DNA of 64,000 nt from Sporosarcina jiandibaonis (GCF_013184495.1 NZ_JAAOIY010000001.1:1-64000); one strand, 5' to 3'; positions 45,573-54,588 are shown, numbered from the stretch's first letter. Numbers and translations: made by a program. The notes: generated by a model not told the origin, from the letters alone.

Positions 45573-47354
45573 TTGCTGACTGGAGCAACTTCTGTACTTC
45601 GAGATTATTTTGGTTATGATTCATTTCGTAAAGGACAAGAAAATGTAATTGAAAACGTTCTACAAGGTAAAGATTCACTATGTGTAATGCCGACAGGCGG
45701 GGGAAAGTCCGTTTGCTATCAAGTTCCTGCACTCGTCATGGAAGGAACTGTCATTGTAATTTCGCCGCTCATTTCTTTGATGAAGGACCAAGTGGATGCG
45801 CTCCACGAAGCGGGAATTTCAGCTGCATATATTAATAGTACGATGACAAATGAAGAATACCAGATGACAATGGATGCGACGATTCGCGGCGAATATAATC
45901 TATTATACATTGCCCCGGAGCGTCTCGATTCACCGTCATTTACAAATCGATTACAACTGATGAACGTTCCGATGGTTGCAATCGACGAAGCGCATTGTAT
46001 CTCGCAGTGGGGTCATGATTTCAGACCGAGTTACCGAAATATCCGGCATATGATTTCGCTATTTCATGATAGGCCAGTCGTACTCGCGTTAACTGCTACG
46101 GCAACTCCGGCAGTGCGAGAGGATATTTGCGAACAACTCGGGATTACTGAAGAGAATACGGTGATGACTGGTTTTGAAAGGGAGAACCTAACTTTTTCAG
46201 TTGTGAAAGGACAGAACCGGGAGAAGTTCGTAGTCGATTATGTTGAAAAGAATGAGGGCGAAGCTGGGATCATTTATGCAGCTACGCGAAAAGCGGTTGA
46301 TCAATTGTACGAAACGCTTAAGAAAAAAGGGGTTCCTGTCGCTAAATATCATGCGGGATTATCAGATGATGAACGCAGCTCGGGCCAAGAGAAATTTTTA
46401 AATGATGAAATATCAGTAATGGTTGCCACAAATGCATTCGGGATGGGAATCGATAAATCGAATATACGCTATGTCATTCACTATCAAATGCCGCGGACGA
46501 TGGAAAGTTATTACCAAGAAGCGGGTCGTGCAGGTCGTGATGGGCTGGATAGTGATTGTACTTTATTATTTTCATCCCAAGATGTTCAAACGCAACGATT
46601 TTTAATAGACCTATCACAGGACGAAACCCGCATCCCGATGGAGCTTGAAAAATTGCAGTCGATGATTGACTATTGCCATACAGAGACTTGTCTTCAAAAG
46701 TTTATCATTACGTATTTTGGCGAATCTGAAACAAAGGATTGCGGACGTTGCGCGAACTGCACGGATACACGTGAAAGTTCAGATGTCACTATAGAAGTTC
46801 AAATGGTATTGTCTTGTGTCATTCGAATGGGTCAACGTTTTGGAAAAACGATGATTGCACAAGTGTTAACAGGATCTCGCAGCAAAAAAATGTTTGATTT
46901 TGGTTTTGATAAATTAACGACCTACGGAATCATGAGGGACAAAAGCGCAAAGGAAGTTTCGGATTTCATCGAATTTATCATTTCGGAAAATTACTTAGGT
47001 GTTGAAAACGGTCAATTTCCAATCATTTATGTCAGTGAACTTGGAAAAGAAGTGTTAACCGGAAAAGTGCAAGTGTTCCGGAAAGTATCAGTTGTCACAA
47101 AACAAATTACAAAAGACAATCCATTATTTGAACAACTGCGATCACTGCGCATGCAACTAGCACAAGAAGCCGGAGTCCCGCCTTTTGTTGTGTTCTCGGA
47201 TAAAACTTTACAAGATATGATAAGTAAAATGCCAGTTACGGAAGAGGAATTTCTCGAAGTAAACGGTGTCGGACTGGCAAAGCTGGAGCGATACGGGGAA
47301 GCATTTTTAGAAGAGATCCGTGCGTTTCAAGAAGAACAAGTTGAAACACCTTAA
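45573..47354 (+). CDS. recQ: ATP-dependent DNA helicase RecQ
   Basis: 3'-5' superfamily 2 helicase for recombination and fork repair. The 593 residues contain Walker A MPTGGGKSVCYQ (about 39-50), DEAHCISQWGHDFRPSYR (about 137), motif VI YYQEAGRAGRDG, the RQC zinc site (four cysteines around CLQKF ... CGRCANC) and a C-terminal HRDC domain (about 515-590). TTG start with aaggggga upstream. Confidence 0.93.
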   Translation: MLTGATSVLRDYFGYDSFRKGQENVIENVLQGKDSLCVMPTGGGKSVCYQVPALVMEGTVIVISPLISLMKDQVDALHEAGISAAYINSTMTNEEYQMTMDATIRGEYNLLYIAPERLDSPSFTNRLQLMNVPMVAIDEAHCISQWGHDFRPSYRNIRHMISLFHDRPVVLALTATATPAVREDICEQLGITEENTVMTGFERENLTFSVVKGQNREKFVVDYVEKNEGEAGIIYAATRKAVDQLYETLKKKGVPVAKYHAGLSDDERSSGQEKFLNDEISVMVATNAFGMGIDKSNIRYVIHYQMPRTMESYYQEAGRAGRDGLDSDCTLLFSSQDVQTQRFLIDLSQDETRIPMELEKLQSMIDYCHTETCLQKFIITYFGESETKDCGRCANCTDTRESSDVTIEVQMVLSCVIRMGQRFGKTMIAQVLTGSRSKKMFDFGFDKLTTYGIMRDKSAKEVSDFIEFIISENYLGVENGQFPIIYVSELGKEVLTGKVQVFRKVSVVTKQITKDNPLFEQLRSLRMQLAQEAGVPPFVVFSDKTLQDMISKMPVTEEEFLEVNGVGLAKLERYGEAFLEEIRAFQEEQVETP

Positions 47355-47362
47355 GATTACAT

Positions 47363-47404
47363 AAGTATAAGAGAGGGTTAGTAAACCTCCTCTTATACTT
47401 TTTT
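47363..47404 (+). terminator. intrinsic terminator of recQ
   Basis: aagtataagag pairs with ctcttatactt and continues with an inner pairing; followed by a T-run. Confidence 0.85.
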
Positions 47405-47468
47405 AATATTTGGCAAGTCCCTTTTAGGAGAAGTCCCAAAATAACTTCATAAATAAATTGGAATATAT

Positions 47469-47739
47469 AGTTGATTGGAGTGGAGGGGCGACTCCCGCGG
47501 GAAAAGCGAAGTGCGAAAGAGAAGTTCACTCTTTCCTTAGCCGAGATCCTGGACTGAGCGTAGCGAAAGCCGTGACGAAGAACGGCTTTTGCGACCGAAA
47601 AGCGAAGCGTTTGGGAGAACAGATTTTACAGGCTGTATAATTTTGCAAAGACCGCAAAATTATACAAATCGAACTCTTCGTTGTTCGATTGGCTCGGCGC
47701 TCGCCCGCAGGAAAGCGCACCCGGAACGGAAATCCGGTA
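47469..47739 (+). repeat. full-length dispersed intergenic repeat
   Basis: An approximately 270-base non-coding element. It starts agttgattggagtggagg with a gcgactcccgcggg core. It contains an internal hairpin (tataattttgc / gcaaaattata, about 47637-47665) and ends with cgcccgcaggaaagcg and ggaacggaaatccggt. Its two ends are joined in a shortened inverse copy at 15131-15197. GC content is higher than in the surrounding DNA. A spurious 60-codon frame runs through it; I do not regard it as coding. Confidence 0.65.
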
Positions 47740-47792
47740 TGAAAAGTAACTAGCGATAAACATGCTGTTTCAACGTTCTTCATTATCACTAG

Positions 47793-48347
47793 TTACATAT
47801 TTAATTTCGGATAAACGACAGTGCCATCTTTGTTCAAAACTGGAGGAGCACCCCATTGGCCGGGGACGTGTTCTTCAATTTCCGTGCTTCCTTTTGGGCC
47901 ATCGAGAATATGACGAACGGTCCAACCGTTAAGTGAAAGCCAATTGCTAATCAATAGTCGATGACATCTAGCGGGATGACGTTCGGAACAACAATAAGCT
48001 ACTGTGTTGTTTTGGGCTATTTCTTTTAATTTTTCAAGCCCCGTTTGAAAATTCTCTTCAAGCGTATAATCCGCATAATTGTGAAATGATCGATTTTCCC
48101 ATGCGTCATTTACTTCATTAGCAATGGTTTTGGATTTATTGCGACGACCACCAAGTTCTTTAATATGATAATAGTCGATTCCCGATTCAGGTAACCAAAT
48201 ACTCATGCGGTCTTTATGAAAATGTGGAAACTTTCGACTCCCCGGAAACGCGCGCACATCGACTAGGAAATCAATATCTCCATCATGCAGTAATTGTAAA
48301 AATTCTTCCTCTGTATGTGTTGAGTGACCTACTGTAAAAATATCCAT
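47793..48347 (-). CDS. DUF488 family protein
   Basis: A 184-residue protein with the DUF488 hallmarks: an N-terminal TVGHSTHTEEEFLQLL, VDVRAFPGSRKFPHF and the cysteine-rich CCSERHPARCHRLLI. The biochemical role is unknown; arginines and cysteines suggest nucleic acid or metal interaction. The ATG at 48347 is preceded by gggaggg, which is itself the 3' arm of a terminator hairpin. It is the last gene behind queF and the YhhQ-type transporter, though its product has no known link with queuosine. Confidence 0.8.
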   Translation of the reverse strand: MDIFTVGHSTHTEEEFLQLLHDGDIDFLVDVRAFPGSRKFPHFHKDRMSIWLPESGIDYYHIKELGGRRNKSKTIANEVNDAWENRSFHNYADYTLEENFQTGLEKLKEIAQNNTVAYCCSERHPARCHRLLISNWLSLNGWTVRHILDGPKGSTEIEEHVPGQWGAPPVLNKDGTVVYPKLNM

Positions 48348-48390
48348 AAAAAACCCTCCCACTTTCATTAATTCCTTGAAAGAGGGAGGG
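48348..48390 (-). terminator. terminator hairpin containing the DUF488 ribosome site
   Basis: Minus strand ccctccc-t-ctttca / tgaaag-t-gggaggg with a 9-base loop and T6, ending directly at the DUF488 ATG. The 3' arm supplies the ribosome binding site, so the hairpin both ends upstream transcription and can mask translation. Confidence 0.8.
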
Positions 48391-48406
48391 GCAAACATTA
48401 TTTTCT

Positions 48407-49048
48407 TTAAATACGAGCAGTCGCTGTATCCAATTTTTCTTTTTTCTCAGTCCTTCTGCTTATTGCGACAAGCGCATAGACAACCGGCGTATCTAATACG
48501 GCAACGATGAACTTGAAAATATACTGACTGAAAATCATTCCGATGAGTACCCCCAACGGCATCGTGCCATAAAAAGCGATCGTGATGAAGATAGCTGTGT
48601 CGACGAGTTGACTTGCCATCGTCGAAAGATTATTTCTAATCCACAATTTCTTTTTGCCATGTCGCTTTTTCAACTTGTCAAAAATCGTTACATCTAAGTT
48701 CTGACTGACCAAATATGCTGCCAGACTTGCAATTGTCACTCGAAAGCCGGCAGTGAAAATAACTTCAAATGATTGTTGATTTTCATAGAAAGACGCAGCG
48801 GGCAATTTGATAGCAATCCATATGAACACGATTGCCAAAATCTGTGCGAGAAAACCTGTCAGCACAGTTCGACGAGCGGCTTCTTTTCCATATGCTTCTG
48901 TTATGACATCTAGAATTGGATAAGTGAAAACGTAGATGATGACGGCGGCAGGCAACACAATCCAATCGCCGATACTGAACAACTTTACAGCCAATACATT
49001 CGATAAAATCAATAGCCCGACAAATAGACCGTTTAAATAATATAACAT
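48407..49048 (-). CDS. queuosine precursor transporter (YhhQ/VUT family)
   Basis: A 213-residue membrane protein of the DUF165/VUT family, with six hydrophobic segments; YhhQ imports preQ0/preQ1 in E. coli. Family motifs include YPILDVITEAYG and RRTVLTGFLAQ near the N-terminal half and NLSTMASQLVDTAIF in the middle. The ATG has tggagg upstream. It is located 16 bases after queF and under the same preQ1 riboswitch, which supports the assignment to queuosine precursor uptake. Confidence 0.87.
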   Translation of the reverse strand: MLYYLNGLFVGLLILSNVLAVKLFSIGDWIVLPAAVIIYVFTYPILDVITEAYGKEAARRTVLTGFLAQILAIVFIWIAIKLPAASFYENQQSFEVIFTAGFRVTIASLAAYLVSQNLDVTIFDKLKKRHGKKKLWIRNNLSTMASQLVDTAIFITIAFYGTMPLGVLIGMIFSQYIFKFIVAVLDTPVVYALVAISRRTEKKEKLDTATARI

Positions 49049-49064
49049 GTCTTCTCGTCCTCCA

Positions 49065-49562
49065 TTAGCGGTTATCGATTTTTTCCGGATTCATATCATG
49101 ATTCATCATCCGGTGCTCGGCCATCTGTTCGTATTTCGTTCCAGGTTTCCCGTAGTTGCAGTAAGGATCTATGGATAGGCCGCCACGCGGCGTAAACTTG
49201 CCCCATACTTCGATGTATCTAGGTTCGATCAATTCTATTAGATCATTCATAATGATATTGACGCAGTCTTCGTGAAAATCTCCGTGATTTCGAAAGCTGA
49301 ACAAATATAATTTCAGCGCTTTACTTTCCACAAGTTTTTGATCAGGTATAAAACTGATGTACATCGTTGCAAAATCTGGTTGACCTGTTTGCGGGCACAA
49401 TGATGTAAATTCCGGACAATTGAATTTCACGAAATAATCGCGTTTTGTATGTAAATTGTCAATCGCTTCTAAAATCCCCGGATTATAAGTGTCTTTGTAC
49501 TCCGTATGTTGATTTCCTAACAATGTCAACCCTGTCAATGTAGATTCATCTCTTCCAGCCAA
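49065..49562 (-). CDS. queF: NADPH-dependent 7-cyano-7-deazaguanine reductase
   Basis: Reduces preQ0 nitrile to preQ1 amine in queuosine synthesis. The 165-residue tunnel-fold protein of the short (YkvM) class has the catalytic cysteine in [13 protein letters not shown] (about residue 56), the Asp in the same segment, the family [10 protein letters not shown] and a WGKFTPRGG loop. TTG start, with gggagg 9 bases upstream; that site is also the 3' arm of the riboswitch terminator. No queCDE genes are in the window, so precursor salvage with the adjacent transporter is plausible. Confidence 0.94.
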   Translation of the reverse strand: MAGRDESTLTGLTLLGNQHTEYKDTYNPGILEAIDNLHTKRDYFVKFNCPEFTSLCPQTGQPDFATMYISFIPDQKLVESKALKLYLFSFRNHGDFHEDCVNIIMNDLIELIEPRYIEVWGKFTPRGGLSIDPYCNYGKPGTKYEQMAEHRMMNHDMNPEKIDNR

Positions 49563-49598
49563 TTAAAAAAACCTCCCGTTATATATGTCGAGGGAGGT
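49563..49598 (-). terminator. preQ1-controlled terminator overlapping the queF ribosome site
   Basis: Minus strand acctccc / gggaggt stem with a 14-base loop and T7. The gggagg arm is the Shine-Dalgarno sequence of queF. Confidence 0.85.
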
Positions 49599-49644
49599 CC
49601 ATAAATGTAGAAATAATGAAATCGATTGAAATTCATTTTTCACC

Positions 49645-49686
49645 ATCCATAGTTTTTTATAGAGGGTCGCTATGAACCTCTCTCGA
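49645..49686 (-). promoter_or_regulatory. preQ1-I riboswitch
   Basis: The minus strand reads gagagaggttcatagc, then gaccctctataaaaaacta. This is the class I preQ1 aptamer: a short GC-rich stem (gagagg/ccctct), the AGC-containing loop and the A-rich tail that folds back as an H-type pseudoknot. It lies about 85 bases before queF, with a terminator between. High preQ1 should reduce expression of queF and the transporter. Confidence 0.92.
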
Positions 49687-49713
49687 ACTGTTTATGCATT
49701 TCCTTATAAAACA

Positions 49714-50895
49714 TTAGCTGATGGGCGGTGCTTTGTCAAACGAATTTTTTTTCGTAATCCCGATTAGCGAATAACCAGCGAAGGCAATTAAAATAACCCC
49801 AGTCAACATAAAAGAACCTGCGAATTCCAAGTTTAATAATCCGATGACACTCGATCCAGCGACGGCACCAATTGAAAAGAATGCATAAAAGTATCCATAC
49901 GCTTTCCCGCGAAACTTGGGAGAGGAAGAGTCAATCAGCAATGAATTGATGGACGGGAATAGAAATGCAAATCCGACACCGTAAATAATCATTGCTATAT
50001 ATAAGAAACTTAATTCTTCTAGTTGACTTAAGAACAGCATGCTGATGCCCATCATTGACAACCCGAATGCGAGCGTTATAATCGGCCGAACACGATCGAA
50101 AATTCGGTTGATCGGGAGTAAAAAGACCAAAACCGCCGTTACGCCGAATGCACTTAGTAACATGCCGCTTGTTTTGGCATCAAAACCGAGCGAGACAACT
50201 TTCAATGGCAAGACGAGTGCTAAAACCCCTTGCGAGAACATGAGGAAGAATGCTCCAGCAAACGACCGAACCATCCCGGGCGAACGAAACAATTGTCTAA
50301 CACGAGTTCGGTTTTTTGAAGTCTGTTTTTTAGGAACATATTTAAATGAACGGAGAACGAAAAACGCGGCAATCGCTATAAGGAACATCATCATTCCATT
50401 CATTGCCATGACGAAAGCCGGGCTTGATTTTGCTGCGATGATCCCGCCGTATGCAGGTCCTATAATGGCAGCTAATCCGACAAAAGCGCCAGAAATTGCA
50501 ACACTTTTTCCGCGTTTAGTTTCTTCTGTACGATTCGCTAAAAAAGTAAATGCCGCTGGTACGATAAGGCCCTCCATAAAACCGTGAATGAAACGAACAC
50601 CAAGCAGACTAAGTGGATCATTGACTGCGAAATATAAGAGCAGCGATACTGCTGACGCAAATAAGCCGAAAACTAAAATTTTAAATGGACCGCGTTTGTC
50701 AGTCATAAACCCAGAAATGACATTCCCAATCATATTAGAAAACGAATAAATTCCAACTGCAAGTCCAATAACAAAAGGGGTTGCTCCCAAAGAATCAGCG
50801 AAAGGACTCATTATCGGAAGTTGGGAAAATAAATCGAAAAAAGAAATAAACACAATGAGATAAACAAAGTTTCGCAATTGAAAGCCTCTTTTCAT
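49714..50895 (-). CDS. MFS family transporter
   Basis: A 393-residue, 12-helix major facilitator. It has the loop 2-3 motif GFMTDKRGPFKILVFG (residues about 61-76) and the related motif in the second half (INRIFDRVRP). The substrate is unknown; the drug-efflux/YwoG type is likely. The ATG at 50895 gives the natural MKRGFQLRNF start. No Shine-Dalgarno is visible before it, and longer in-frame readings run into the divergent gene without one either. It lies just upstream of the queuosine unit but has its own stop, and the riboswitch follows it. Confidence 0.82.
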   Translation of the reverse strand: MKRGFQLRNFVYLIVFISFFDLFSQLPIMSPFADSLGATPFVIGLAVGIYSFSNMIGNVISGFMTDKRGPFKILVFGLFASAVSLLLYFAVNDPLSLLGVRFIHGFMEGLIVPAAFTFLANRTEETKRGKSVAISGAFVGLAAIIGPAYGGIIAAKSSPAFVMAMNGMMMFLIAIAAFFVLRSFKYVPKKQTSKNRTRVRQLFRSPGMVRSFAGAFFLMFSQGVLALVLPLKVVSLGFDAKTSGMLLSAFGVTAVLVFLLPINRIFDRVRPIITLAFGLSMMGISMLFLSQLEELSFLYIAMIIYGVGFAFLFPSINSLLIDSSSPKFRGKAYGYFYAFFSIGAVAGSSVIGLLNLEFAGSFMLTGVILIAFAGYSLIGITKKNSFDKAPPIS

Positions 50896-50998
50896 AGTTT
50901 CGAACGATACTTTTACTTTACCATTGTTTATACTGGAGAGGGACAGCTTTGACTGTGAACAATTCATGACAAATACATAATGAGAAAGGCGAGATGAA

Positions 50999-51985
50999 AT
51001 GACTAAGAAAATTAGAATCGGTATAGCCGGATATGGAAATTTGGGTAGAGGAGTCGAGTCGGCAATTGCGCAAAACGATGATATGGAATTAATCGGCGTT
51101 TTCACGAGAAGAAACCCGGATGAACTTACATTGCTTGACGATAAAGTTCCGGTGTATGCACATGACTCAATTCTGGAATTCAAAGAGAAAATTGATGTAT
51201 TGATCTTATGCGGCGGATCCAAAAATGATTTGCCAGAACAAGGACCCGCTTTGGCAAAATATTTCTCTACTATCGATAGCTTTGATACACACGCAGAAAT
51301 CCCGAATTATTTCGAAGCGGTAGATCGGTCGGCGAAACCAAACGGCAATACTTCAATCATATCTGTTGGTTGGGATCCAGGCCTATTTTCGATAAATCGA
51401 TTATATGGTGAAGCGGTTTTATCTGAAGGAACTACCTATACATTTTGGGGTAAGGGTCTTAGCCAAGGCCATTCCGATGCAGTAAGAAGAATCCCTGGTG
51501 TTAAAGGTGCAGTGCAATATACAATACCGAACGAAGATGCTGTGAATCGAGTTCGCAGCGGGTCATTACCGGAACTATCAACTCGTGACAAGCACACACG
51601 AGAATGTTATGTAGTCCTAGAAGATGGGGCAGATGCGACTGAAGTGAAACAAGCAATTGTAACAATGCCGAATTATTTTTCAGATTATGATACAACAGTG
51701 ACTTTTATTACAGAGGAAGAACTAAAGCGAGACCATGCAGCGATGCCGCACGGAGGATTTGTCATTCGCAGCGGTAAAACAGGTGCAGATACCAATCAAG
51801 TGATGGAGTACTCCTTGAAACTTGATAGCAATCCTGAGTTTACATCAAGTGTTCTCGTTGCCTATGCACGAGCGGCTTATCGGTTGAATCAAAGCGGAGA
51901 TTATGGTGCGAAAACTGTTTTTGATGTTGCACCTGGACTGTTGTCTAAGAAAACTGCGGCAGATTTACGAAAAGAATTGCTCTAA
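50999..51985 (+). CDS. ddh: meso-diaminopimelate dehydrogenase
   Basis: NADPH enzyme that makes meso-diaminopimelate from tetrahydrodipicolinate in one step, bypassing the succinyl/acetyl routes. The 328-residue protein has the Rossmann motif GIAGYGNLGRGVE, the CGGSKNDLPEQ segment, SFDTHAEIPNYF and SVGWDPGLFSINRL, which are hallmarks of the family. The ATG follows aaaggcgag. It is monocistronic. The enzyme is rare in bacilli but known from Lysinibacillus-type species. Confidence 0.93.
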   Translation: MTKKIRIGIAGYGNLGRGVESAIAQNDDMELIGVFTRRNPDELTLLDDKVPVYAHDSILEFKEKIDVLILCGGSKNDLPEQGPALAKYFSTIDSFDTHAEIPNYFEAVDRSAKPNGNTSIISVGWDPGLFSINRLYGEAVLSEGTTYTFWGKGLSQGHSDAVRRIPGVKGAVQYTIPNEDAVNRVRSGSLPELSTRDKHTRECYVVLEDGADATEVKQAIVTMPNYFSDYDTTVTFITEEELKRDHAAMPHGGFVIRSGKTGADTNQVMEYSLKLDSNPEFTSSVLVAYARAAYRLNQSGDYGAKTVFDVAPGLLSKKTAADLRKELL

Positions 51986-52013
51986 GAAAAATCGCATTCG
52001 AATCTGAAATGTT

Positions 52014-52042
52014 TTGAATAATACCGCCAATTAGAATATACT
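52014..52042 (+). promoter_or_regulatory. sigma-A promoter of the M42 peptidase gene
   Basis: TTGAAT (52014-52019), 17-base spacer, TATACT (52037-52042). Confidence 0.75.
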
Positions 52043-52077
52043 ACTTATGTATGATTTATTTGGGAGGTCGAAGTAAT

Positions 52078-53166
52078 TTGACAAAACTTGACGATACATT
52101 AACAATGCTCAAAGAATTGACGGACGCGAAAGGAATTCCGGGGAATGAACGTGAACCGCGGGAAGTTATGAAAAAGTATATCGAGCCGTTCAGCGATAAA
52201 ATTGAGCAAGATGGACTAGGTTCTCTAATTGCTTCGAAAACTGGCGATGAAAACGGCCCGAAAATAATGGTCGCAGGCCACCTTGATGAAGTTGGCTTCA
52301 TGGTATCGAAGATTGATGACAAAGGATTCTTGTCATTCCAAACCGTTGGCGGTTGGTGGTCGCAAGTCATGCTCGCACAACGCGTCACAATCGTAACACG
52401 CAGCGGGGATACTGTAACAGGTGTCATCGGATCCAAACCTCCGCATATTCTTTCTCCAGAAGCGAGAAAGAAACCAGTTGATATTAAAGACATGTTTATT
52501 GACGTTGGTGCAACTTCCAAGGAAGAAGCAAAGAAGTGGGGAATTTTACCGGGAGATATGGTTGTACCCTATTTTGAATTCACCGTGATGAACAATGAAA
52601 AGTTGTTGCTTGCGAAAGCATGGGATAACCGTATCGGGGTCGCGATTGCAATTGATGTTCTAAAAGGATTGAAAGATGTAAAACATTCGAACGTAGTATT
52701 CGGCGTCGGGGCAGCTCAAGAAGAAGTCGGTCTCCGCGGTGCGCGAACAGCTGCTACAAAAATCCAACCAGACATCGGAATTGCAGTAGATGTAGGGATT
52801 GCAGGAGATACGCCTGGAATTACATCGAAAGAAGCAACCGGAAAGATGGGCGATGGTCCGCAAATTTTACTCTTCGATGCATCGATGGTATCGCATAAAG
52901 GTTTGCGTGATCTAGTTGTCGATACGGCAGAAGAAAATAATATCCCGTACCAGTTCGAAACTATTCCCGGCGGCGGTACAGACGCAGGCTCCATTCACAT
53001 TACAGGAACTGGTGTCCCATCACTGGCAATTTGTATTCCGACACGCTATATCCATTCACATGCCGGAATCTTGCACCGTGATGATTACGAAAACACAGTA
53101 AAACTGATCATTGCAGTTATTAAAAAGTTAGACCGTGAAACAGTTAATAAAATCACGTTTGAATGA
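52078..53166 (+). CDS. M42 family glutamyl/lysyl aminopeptidase-like metallopeptidase
   Basis: A 362-residue dinuclear zinc peptidase (YtoP/YsdC/FrvX type), usually a dodecameric tetrahedral shell. Metal and catalytic motifs are visible: [11 protein letters not shown] (His about 72), KAWDNRIG (bridging Asp about 186), [11 protein letters not shown] (catalytic and metal Glu), [11 protein letters not shown] and the late [11 protein letters not shown] (His). The TTG at 52078 follows gggaggtc; the ATG at 52051 lies before that site and next to the promoter. A terminator follows. Confidence 0.88.
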   Translation: MTKLDDTLTMLKELTDAKGIPGNEREPREVMKKYIEPFSDKIEQDGLGSLIASKTGDENGPKIMVAGHLDEVGFMVSKIDDKGFLSFQTVGGWWSQVMLAQRVTIVTRSGDTVTGVIGSKPPHILSPEARKKPVDIKDMFIDVGATSKEEAKKWGILPGDMVVPYFEFTVMNNEKLLLAKAWDNRIGVAIAIDVLKGLKDVKHSNVVFGVGAAQEEVGLRGARTAATKIQPDIGIAVDVGIAGDTPGITSKEATGKMGDGPQILLFDASMVSHKGLRDLVVDTAEENNIPYQFETIPGGGTDAGSIHITGTGVPSLAICIPTRYIHSHAGILHRDDYENTVKLIIAVIKKLDRETVNKITFE

Positions 53167-53180
53167 TAATAAAATCGATA

Positions 53181-53216
53181 GCCTTGTTATTCCGTAATGG
53201 GTAACAAGGTTTTTTT
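53181..53216 (+). terminator. intrinsic terminator
   Basis: gccttgtta / taacaaggt stem with a 12-base loop and a T7 run. Confidence 0.88.
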
Positions 53217-53219
53217 GTT

Positions 53220-53353
53220 TGTTCTCGTTTCGAGTCTGTTTGCTCTCGGTGCGGGTCCGGTTATGCTCGTTGCTCTCCTGTTCATTCTCGTATCGCTGCG
53301 CCCCATGTTTTATTCCCGTTGCTCCCTCGTATATTCCCGTAGCACAGGCTCTC
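53220..53353 (+). repeat. pyrimidine-rich tandem repeat, about 21-bp period
   Basis: Six degenerate units starting near 53220, 53241, 53264, 53285, 53312 and 53333 (spacings 21, 23, 21, 27, 21). Each opens with a t-t/g-c-t/c-c-g core such as tgctctcg or ttcccgt. The strand is strongly T/C-biased. Nothing suggests coding function. It fills the space between an M42 peptidase terminator and the argF promoter. Confidence 0.7.
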
Positions 53354-53421
53354 CACCTTTAAAAGTCAAAACTGCTCTTAATACTAAACACCTAACTTTC
53401 TAATTAATTATAAAAATACAC

Positions 53422-53450
53422 TTGACTTAATAATTATGCATACATATACT
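53422..53450 (+). promoter_or_regulatory. sigma-A promoter of argF
   Basis: TTGACT (53422-53427), 17-base spacer, TATACT (53445-53450). The AT-rich spacer (taataattatgcata) recalls ARG-box half sites, but a two-sided operator could not be assigned. Confidence 0.8.
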
Positions 53451-53492
53451 AAAACATACATTGAAAAACAAATGGAAGGTGCTGAGTGATTT

Positions 53493-54455
53493 ATGATTAA
53501 GGTAACTGAGAATAGTAAGGAATTAGAGGCAGGATTAAAAGGGCGAGATCTTCTTAGCCTGCTTGATCTTACAAGTGAAGAAGTTTTGTATTTGATAGAT
53601 AAGGCAATCAAGCTTAAAAAAGATACATCTGAAGGCAAACTTGAACCTGTTTTGGCAGGGAAAACGTTGGGGATGATTTTCGAGAAGCATTCAACTAGAA
53701 CGAGAATTTCTTTTGAAGTCGGGATGATCCATTTAGGCGGTCATGCAATGTTTATGAATGCGCGCGATTTACAAATCGGGCGCGGCGAGTCAATTTCGGA
53801 TACAGGGAAAGTCCTTTCGGAGTATTTGGACGGCGTAATGATCCGTGCAAATTCTCACGAAATGGTAAAAGAGTTAGCGGAGCATACATCTGTTCCAGTC
53901 ATCAATGGATTAACAGATATTTTTCACCCATGCCAGGCGCTAGCGGATCTTCTCACAATTGCTGAGGTAAAAGGATCTTTAAAAGGTCATAAATTGGCGT
54001 ATATCGGCGATGGTAACAATGTTGCTCACTCTTTAGTCATTGCTGCCGCCCATGCAGGTATGCACATAACAATTGGCACACCCGAAGGATATGCATGTAA
54101 CCATGAAGTGATTCTGAAAGCGAAGAAATTAGCGATGTTTAATGGAGGAAGTGTGCTAGAAACAACGGACCCGATTGAGGCTGTTAATGGGGCGGACGTC
54201 ATTTATACAGATGTTTGGACCAGCATGGGGCAAGAGGAAGAAGCGAATCTTCGTCTTGAAGCATTCAAAGATTTTCAAGTTAACGATGAGTTAGTAGCCT
54301 ATGCGAAAGAAGATTATATGTTTTTACATTGCTTGCCAGCGCATCGTGAAGAAGAGGTCGCTACATCAGTGATTGATGGGCCGAATTCTTATGTATTCCA
54401 ACAAGCAGGCAATCGATTGCATGCGCAAAAAGCGGTATTAGCGACATTACTCTAA
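53493..54455 (+). CDS. argF: ornithine carbamoyltransferase
   Basis: Joins carbamoyl phosphate and ornithine to citrulline, or works in reverse in the arginine deiminase route. The 320 residues have the carbamoyl-phosphate loop STRTRISFE (about 69-77), the HPCQALADL segment, and [10 protein letters not shown] with the catalytic cysteine (about 280). No other arg or arc genes are adjacent, so an anabolic (argF) or catabolic (arcB) role cannot be decided from context. The ATG is preceded by ggaaggtg at somewhat long spacing. Confidence 0.92.
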   Translation: MIKVTENSKELEAGLKGRDLLSLLDLTSEEVLYLIDKAIKLKKDTSEGKLEPVLAGKTLGMIFEKHSTRTRISFEVGMIHLGGHAMFMNARDLQIGRGESISDTGKVLSEYLDGVMIRANSHEMVKELAEHTSVPVINGLTDIFHPCQALADLLTIAEVKGSLKGHKLAYIGDGNNVAHSLVIAAAHAGMHITIGTPEGYACNHEVILKAKKLAMFNGGSVLETTDPIEAVNGADVIYTDVWTSMGQEEEANLRLEAFKDFQVNDELVAYAKEDYMFLHCLPAHREEEVATSVIDGPNSYVFQQAGNRLHAQKAVLATLL

Positions 54456-54475
54456 TAAAATAATAAAACCACTCG

Positions 54476-54505
54476 GAGTCTAGGTGCTTAGCCTAGGCTC
54501 TTTTT
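54476..54505 (+). terminator. intrinsic terminator of argF
   Basis: gagtctagg / cctaggctc stem, 7-base loop, T5. Confidence 0.85.
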
Positions 54506-54537
54506 GTTCGGTCAACATAACTTAATGTTAGAAATAC

Positions 54538-54566
54538 TTTACAGTGCGTTAAGTTTAGTGTACATT
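54538..54566 (+). promoter_or_regulatory. promoter of the second XRE/membrane pair
   Basis: TTTACA (54538-54543), 17-base spacer, TACATT (54561-54566), the same architecture as at the first pair. Confidence 0.55.
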
Positions 54567-54588
54567 ATTCATATGAGGTGATGTCGTA

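Noticed and set aside
47458-47640. A 60-codon frame within the intergenic repeat
   Set aside because: It lies in a repeated non-coding element, with no ribosome site, and the short copy of the repeat does not keep the frame.
50039-50587. A 182-codon plus-strand frame opposite the MFS gene
   Set aside because: It is Lys/Asn/Thr/Pro-rich without domain or ribosome site, and a mirror of transmembrane codons.
53220-53353. CRISPR-like periodicity before argF
   Set aside because: Units are contiguous, degenerate and about 21 bp, without identical repeats and unique spacers; no cas genes are near.
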